From the NCBI GenBank assembly GCA_964351025.1, contig CAYGLV010000076.1, forward strand, positions 1-8,936: a stretch of DNA of 8,936 nucleotides, read 5' to 3'. Numbering within the stretch: the first letter of the stretch is position 1; each line of letters begins with the position of its first letter. The position numbers were made by a program, and so were the translations under genes. The notes beneath the pieces were generated by a model that saw nothing but the letters and a program-made list of their open reading frames with translations, had not been told where the DNA came from and did not search any database. This document shows positions 5,550 through 8,936 of this stretch, one piece after another. Source of the DNA: CAYGLV01 sp964351025. Its GTDB lineage: Bacteria > Actinomycetota > Thermoleophilia > Gaiellales > Gaiellaceae.

Positions 5550-6704
5550 ATGGTTGTGATCGGCTGGCTGCTGGTCGTAGGTTTGGCGGGCTCGGGGACA
5601 GCATGGGCGCTCGAAGGCGGTGACTTCGTCGGCGCCCTCGTGCAGCTCGCCGACGGAATCGGCGAGGGCTTCGTCGCCCTCAGTCTCGGCTTCGCCGCCC
5701 AGCCGGCGGGGCTCGGCTTCCTCGTCGGCGGGTTCCTGCTCCTGGGGCTCGGCTCGTTCGTTCCGGTCTCCTTCGAGGTTGAGTCGCTCACGGTGGTCTC
5801 GAAGCTGGCGAACCGCGAGTGGGTGAAGATGGCGCAGATCGTCTTCCTCGCGGGCCTGATCGGCCTCGTGCTCGGGATCGCCGGCGTCTACACACACCTC
5901 GTCTCCTTCGTGGAAGGCACGGTGCTCGCAGGGATGCTCACCGGGGTCGGAATCATCCTCTGCTTTGTCGCCTACGAGCTCTTCAAGGAGAACAAGATCG
6001 TCGGCGGCGTATCCGTCGTCGTGGCGATAGCTACGTTCCTGCCCCTCACCACGAATGCGAACGGGTTGGTCTACGCGCTCGGCGCGAGCGTCGCAGCAGC
6101 CCTCGTCGTCTCCTTCGTGCTCCGCACGATCAGGCCGGTCGCGCCACTGGAGATCGACACGTCGAGGGAGAAGATCCGGCTGATCCCCCTCGACCGGTTC
6201 CGCTTCCTGACCGACACGCTCGTGATCAGGGGCGCGCTGGCGCTGCTCGCGCTGCGGGTCGGCACGAGCATCGCGTACTCCGCGATCAACGCTGACATCG
6301 CGGGCGCCTCGGCGGACGTCAACCACACGAACATCACCGCCGGCCTGAGCGGTGCCGTCTCCGGCATCTTCGGCGGCGCCCCGCTCGAGCCGATCATCTC
6401 CGGCACCGCGCCGGCTCCGAACCCGATGGCCTCCGGCGCGCTGTTCATGTTCGTCATGGCGGCGGTGCTGCTGCTCGGGCTGCTACCGAAGATGGCGATG
6501 TACGTCCCGACCTCGGCGATCTCCGGGTTCCTCTTCCTGCTCGGCGCCTTCGCCGCGTTCTCCGGCAACGTCGGCGGCGTCGTCAGCGACGAGAACCCCT
6601 TCGCAGGCCCGGTGACGACCGTCGTCACGGCGGTGACCTTCGACCCGTTCCTCGGAATGGTGGCCGGGGCCGTCGTTCGGGCTCTCACCGGCTGGTTGAT
6701 GTGA
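5550..6704 (+). CDS. Polytopic membrane permease, NCS2/SulP-like
   Basis: 384 aa, very hydrophobic, with about 11-12 membrane spans. Clear ones are near 2-20, 43-72, 94-118, 122-143, 149-165, 171-190, 225-246, 292-311, 316-336 and 352-380. ATG 5550 follows GAGAGGTGAGGAC, an excellent ribosome site. Residues 261-283 (ITAGLSGAVSGIFGGAPLEPII) resemble the Gly-rich half-helix substrate-binding segment of NCS2 nucleobase and SulP transporters. LVYALGASVAAALVVSFVL (172-190) also resembles NCS2 proteins. At 384 aa it is shorter than typical NCS2 members (about 430 or more), and the N-terminal repeat is weakly conserved. Between a UTRA regulator and a cysteine hydrolase, it most likely imports the hydrolase substrate, perhaps a purine/pyrimidine breakdown product or another amide. 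It might instead belong to an unnamed family with the same fold. Confidence 0.75.
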   Translation: MVVIGWLLVVGLAGSGTAWALEGGDFVGALVQLADGIGEGFVALSLGFAAQPAGLGFLVGGFLLLGLGSFVPVSFEVESLTVVSKLANREWVKMAQIVFLAGLIGLVLGIAGVYTHLVSFVEGTVLAGMLTGVGIILCFVAYELFKENKIVGGVSVVVAIATFLPLTTNANGLVYALGASVAAALVVSFVLRTIRPVAPLEIDTSREKIRLIPLDRFRFLTDTLVIRGALALLALRVGTSIAYSAINADIAGASADVNHTNITAGLSGAVSGIFGGAPLEPIISGTAPAPNPMASGALFMFVMAAVLLLGLLPKMAMYVPTSAISGFLFLLGAFAAFSGNVGGVVSDENPFAGPVTTVVTAVTFDPFLGMVAGAVVRALTGWLM

Positions 6705-6732
6705 GCCACCGGCCAGATTGGAGACAGAGACA

Positions 6733-7341
6733 ATGATCCAGGGCACCGCAGCGCTACTCGTCATCGACATCCAGCACGAGTTCGTCGACGAGGACGGCGC
6801 GGTCTTCTGCGTCGGCGGCAAGCAGATGCTGCCGAAGGTGAAGGCGCTGATCGAGGCCTGCCGAGCGGCAGGCATCCCGGTCGTCTACACGCAAGAGGTT
6901 CATCGCCCGAGCAGGATCGACATGGGCCGCGAGCTCGACGGAAACGAGCCCGACCACTGCCTGATCGGCAGTCACGGCGTCGAGATCATGGAGGAGATCG
7001 CTCCGGAGCCCGGCGATCTCGTCGTCACCAAGCCGAGGTACGACGCCTTCATCGGGACCGATCTGGAGTACGTCCTGAACGGGCTGGGCGTGCTCCCGAA
7101 CGACACGCTCATCCTCTGCGGCGACGCGACCAACGTGTGCGTCCACTACACCGGCGCGGGCGCCCACCAGCGCGACTACCGGATCAAGGTGGTCGAGAAC
7201 TGCTGCGCCGGCTCGAGCCTCGAGGCGCACGAGGCCGCGCTCGCCCAGCTCGACTACCTCCAGAACGGGGCTCGGATGAGCCTGGACGAGGTCTTGGCGG
7301 AGATCGCGGAGTACTCCCCCGCGCACGCGGTCACCGGCTAG
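6733..7341 (+). CDS. Isochorismatase-fold cysteine hydrolase (amidohydrolase)
   Basis: 202 aa from ATG 6733, with GGAG nine bases upstream; an in-frame TTG at 6718 overlaps that site and is less likely. The catalytic triad is present: Asp12 (LLVIDIQHEF), Lys100 (VTKPRYDAFIGTDLEYVL) and Cys136 (GDATNVCVHYT). The typical tail DYRIKVVENCCAGSSLEAHEAAL is also there. Length is normal. The family cleaves amide or ureide bonds through a cysteine thioester: N-carbamoylsarcosine, biuret, ureidoacrylate, nicotinamide. KxRYDAFxGTDL and ATNVCV are shared with the carbamoyl-amide group (RutB, biuret hydrolase), so a ureido substrate is my best guess. The pocket region 54-82 (HRPSRIDMGRELDGNEPDHC) is not one I can tie to a substrate. 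No signal peptide, so it is cytoplasmic. It lies 28 bases after the permease stop and is the last operon gene. Confidence 0.92.
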   Translation: MIQGTAALLVIDIQHEFVDEDGAVFCVGGKQMLPKVKALIEACRAAGIPVVYTQEVHRPSRIDMGRELDGNEPDHCLIGSHGVEIMEEIAPEPGDLVVTKPRYDAFIGTDLEYVLNGLGVLPNDTLILCGDATNVCVHYTGAGAHQRDYRIKVVENCCAGSSLEAHEAALAQLDYLQNGARMSLDEVLAEIAEYSPAHAVTG

Positions 7342-7352
7342 ACCTGAAGAGA

Positions 7353-7390
7353 GCGGTGGGGAGACGCGCGCTCGCGCCTCTCCCCACCGC
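7353..7390 (+). terminator. Strong stem-loop after the hydrolase gene
   Basis: GCGGTGGGGAGA (7353-7364) pairs perfectly with TCTCCCCACCGC (7379-7390). After one mismatch, five more pairs (GCGCG/CGCGC) close a two-base loop. It starts 11 bases after the stop. No T-run follows, so it fits U-less actinobacterial terminators or a 3' stabilising hairpin. Confidence 0.75.
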
Positions 7391-7495
7391 AGCGCGTGAG
7401 GCGCCTCTCGGTGTGGTGACCACGCGGAATCCACGCGTCTCTGCTTCGCGGCGAGGAACTCCGACGGCACCTACCGATGGATTCACCTACTGAGA

Positions 7496-7516
7496 ATCCG
7501 GGATTTCCACGGATGT
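7496..7516 (+). promoter_or_regulatory. 21-bp element, copy 2 (candidate GntR operator)
   Basis: Same ATCCG...TTTCCACGGATGT layout as 4700-4720, differing at two positions in the left half. It is about 290 bases before the PHP gene and 155 after the hydrolase stop. It may place the PHP gene under the same regulator. Confidence 0.45.
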
Positions 7517-7541
7517 CGGCCCGGATCACGCGTAGCAGACT

Positions 7542-7557
7542 CGTTTGACGTCAAACG
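7542..7557. promoter_or_regulatory. Perfect 16-bp palindrome
   Basis: CGTTTGACGTCAAACG is perfectly self-complementary, the usual form of a dimeric repressor site. TTGACG within it could also serve as a -35 hexamer, but no -10 is seen 16-18 bases on. The binding protein is unknown. Confidence 0.5.
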
Positions 7558-7805
7558 TTGGTCCTCTGGAAAGGACGATCGTGCACGGCGACGGCGAGGC
7601 GGCCAGGCGTGGCTTTCGGCCCGATTGCAGGGGCAGCCTCCCCATAGGCGCACGCGCAAAGCGGTGTGGCGGGACATCGCAGCCTCTCGACTCGGTGGAC
7701 GCATCGCGCGCGCCCGCTCGATCAACCCGGGCCACAGAGGGAGGTGAGGAGGCTCCAGATCATCGCGACCTCAAGACAAGGATCTAACACAGAGAGGTGG
7801 ATGCC

Positions 7806-8936
7806 ATGAAGCGAATCTTGATTAGCGGCCTACTTGCGGCGTGCCTGGCGCTTCTCCTGTCCGGCGTCGTGCGACTCGGAGAACCGGCAAGCGCTGGCAC
7901 CCGGGATGCGACCGCCCAGAAAGCGGCCGCTGAGAAATGGTACCGCGGCCAGATCCACATCCATGCGAACTGGGCCGACCCCGTTACCGCCTTGAAGTGG
8001 TATCGGTATCACGGCTACGACTTCGCGGCAATCAGCGACCTTGATCACTACAAGCCAGTGAAAGGACTCAAGGCGATCTTCGACGATCCCGGAAGGTTCC
8101 TCGTCATTCCAGGCGTCGAAACCAGCGTCGAGCCGGGGAACAAGATCATCGATGTGATGGGCTTTGGCGGGGATCCTGCCAAGGTGGCAATGCCCAAGCA
8201 GCTTGAGATTCCCGCTGCACCGGCCGCCGGCATTCTCAACTACTACGCGAAAAGCATGCGCAGAGCCGGCGTCATTCCCTTCGCCGCCCATCCCAACCTG
8301 AACTGGTCGATCAGCGCGGATGACCTTCTCAAAACCGACCCGAGGCTCATACGCCACTTCGAGATTCGGAATGGCGAGCCCGGGATGAACGACCTCGGCG
8401 GCGGCGGCAGGCCGTCCACCGAGGAGATGTGGGATCGCGTGCTGTCGACGGGCCGCATCCTCTATGCGGTGGCTGACGACGACTCGCATCACTTCTACCA
8501 CTTCGGTCCCGAAACGATCTTCATGCCCAACGGACAGCCGGTCGTGCGCTACCCGGCCAACCCTGGGCGTTGCTCGATCTTCGTGCGCTCGGCGAAACTG
8601 TCAACCAAGCCGATCGTCGCTGCCTTCAGTCGCGGTGACTTCTACTCGGTTTGCCACTTCACGAGCGTTCCGATCAAGTTCTCGAGCTACAAGGTCGACA
8701 AGAGCGGAATCCAGCTGAAGCTGCCCTCAACGGTCATAGCCGATCTCGGCTGGTCGAAGCCTGGGGAGAACGAAGTCCGTTACCGCACGTACTTCATCGG
8801 CAAGGACGGCAAGGTGTTGAAGGTGGATCAGTCGTTCAGCCCGTCGTACTCGTTCAAAGGCGACGAGCTCTACGTACGCGTCCGCGTCGAGGATTCGGAC
8901 GGCGGCGTCGCCTGGACGCAACCGGTCTTCGTCAAC
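7806..8936 (+). CDS. Exported PHP-domain phosphoesterase-like protein (3' end open)
   Basis: 377 codons to the window edge with no stop seen. ATG 7806 follows GAGAGGTGG with good spacing. Residues 1-30 form a signal peptide: MKR, a hydrophobic core (LISGLLAACLALLLSGVV), then an AxA site at PASA|G. A PHP metallophosphoesterase domain follows. It has the HxH pair His51/His53 (RGQIHIHANW), Asp78 and His81 (AISDLDHY), Glu105 (IPGVET), His162 (PFAAHPNL), Glu186 (EIRNG), and the closing AVADDDSHH with Asp226 and His228. Residues from about 265 form a beta-rich C-terminal domain ending VEDSDGGVAWTQPVFV, a typical last strand, so the stop is probably just beyond the edge. PHP enzymes hydrolyse phosphoesters with two or three metals; the exported position suggests periplasm or outside. 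The substrate is unknown. It is separated from the operon by a terminator and 464 bases. Confidence 0.85.
   Translation, partial: MKRILISGLLAACLALLLSGVVRLGEPASAGTRDATAQKAAAEKWYRGQIHIHANWADPVTALKWYRYHGYDFAAISDLDHYKPVKGLKAIFDDPGRFLVIPGVETSVEPGNKIIDVMGFGGDPAKVAMPKQLEIPAAPAAGILNYYAKSMRRAGVIPFAAHPNLNWSISADDLLKTDPRLIRHFEIRNGEPGMNDLGGGGRPSTEEMWDRVLSTGRILYAVADDDSHHFYHFGPETIFMPNGQPVVRYPANPGRCSIFVRSAKLSTKPIVAAFSRGDFYSVCHFTSVPIKFSSYKVDKSGIQLKLPSTVIADLGWSKPGENEVRYRTYFIGKDGKVLKVDQSFSPSYSFKGDELYVRVRVEDSDGGVAWTQPVFVN

Larger units (their letters stand above)
7342..7805. other. Gene-free interval rich in palindromes
   Basis: No convincing gene lies here; short frames on both strands lack ribosome sites or family likeness. 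In order it contains the terminator hairpin, palindromes GAGGCGCCTC (7398-7407) and GTGGTGACCAC (7413-7423), the second 21-bp element (7496-7516), a 16-bp perfect palindrome (7542-7557), and GTCCT/AGGAC arms (7561-7565, 7572-7576). The last 230 bases hold only the ribosome site of the PHP gene. Confidence 0.6.

Noticed and set aside
4082..5791. 569-codon open frame on the minus strand
   Set aside because: It crosses the tRNA gene and runs opposite to integrase, GntR and permease. The product is Arg/Pro/Asp-rich without any domain, a typical high-GC shadow.
7545..7787. 80-codon frames on both strands in the gap
   Set aside because: No ribosome sites, biased Arg-rich composition, and no likeness to known proteins.
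7744..7809. 21-codon leader frame from GTG 7744 ending in an ATGA overlap with the PHP gene
   Set aside because: The purine-rich stretch is too close to the GTG to be a ribosome site, and the peptide has no attenuator-like composition. Possible, but not supported.
7836..7846. Lipobox (LAAC, Cys13) in the PHP protein
   Set aside because: The Cys is too near the N-terminus and inside the hydrophobic core. The AxA site at residues 28-30 fits better.

Overview
The window is GC-rich throughout, and codons mostly end in G or C. Several starts are GTG, Shine-Dalgarno sequences are strong, and genes overlap by ATGA or GTGA. The protein styles (O-like initiator with a DnaB-like ATPase, integrase, UTRA-type GntR) suggest a high-GC actinobacterium. 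A Thermoleophilia-like lineage is possible, but that is impression, not proof.

The window holds two unlike blocks joined at a tRNA gene. Left block (1 to about 4564): the integrase end of an integrated element. A leftward operon runs XRE-type regulator (2508-2257), 99-aa helical protein (2202-1903), DnaB-like helicase ATPase (1906-1046), O-like replication initiator (1046-171) and a gene cut by the left edge (181-1). The last junctions overlap by 4, 4 and 11 bases, so translation is probably coupled. Inside the initiator gene (632-730) is a cluster of 12-bp repeats in both orientations, read in two different codon frames and followed by an AT-richer stretch. This looks like a lambda-style origin embedded in the initiator gene. 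Rightward from the shared regulatory gap (2509-2583) run a 239-aa putative DNA-binding protein and an intact tyrosine integrase (3308-4549). The gap carries an 8+8 bp perfect inverted repeat with a second nested one. The element abuts the 3' end of a tRNA-Val(UAC) gene on the minus strand, the probable attachment site. No capsid, tail, conjugation or defence gene is visible; any cargo lies left of the window.

Right block (4639 to 8936): apparently resident chromosome. A GntR/HutC-type regulator, a polytopic NCS2-like permease and an isochorismatase-fold cysteine hydrolase form a rightward operon. It ends in a very strong hairpin (7353-7390) without a T-run. The likely job is regulated uptake and hydrolysis of a small amide or ureide-type compound; the substrate cannot be read from sequence. 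A 464-bp gap rich in palindromes follows, then an exported PHP-domain phosphoesterase-like protein that runs off the right edge. A 21-bp imperfectly palindromic element occurs just upstream of gntR and again in this gap (19 of 21 bases identical). It is a candidate GntR operator linking the operon and the PHP gene.

The best candidates for something undescribed are the intragenic origin with its small replication module and satellite-like layout, and the paired 21-bp element.
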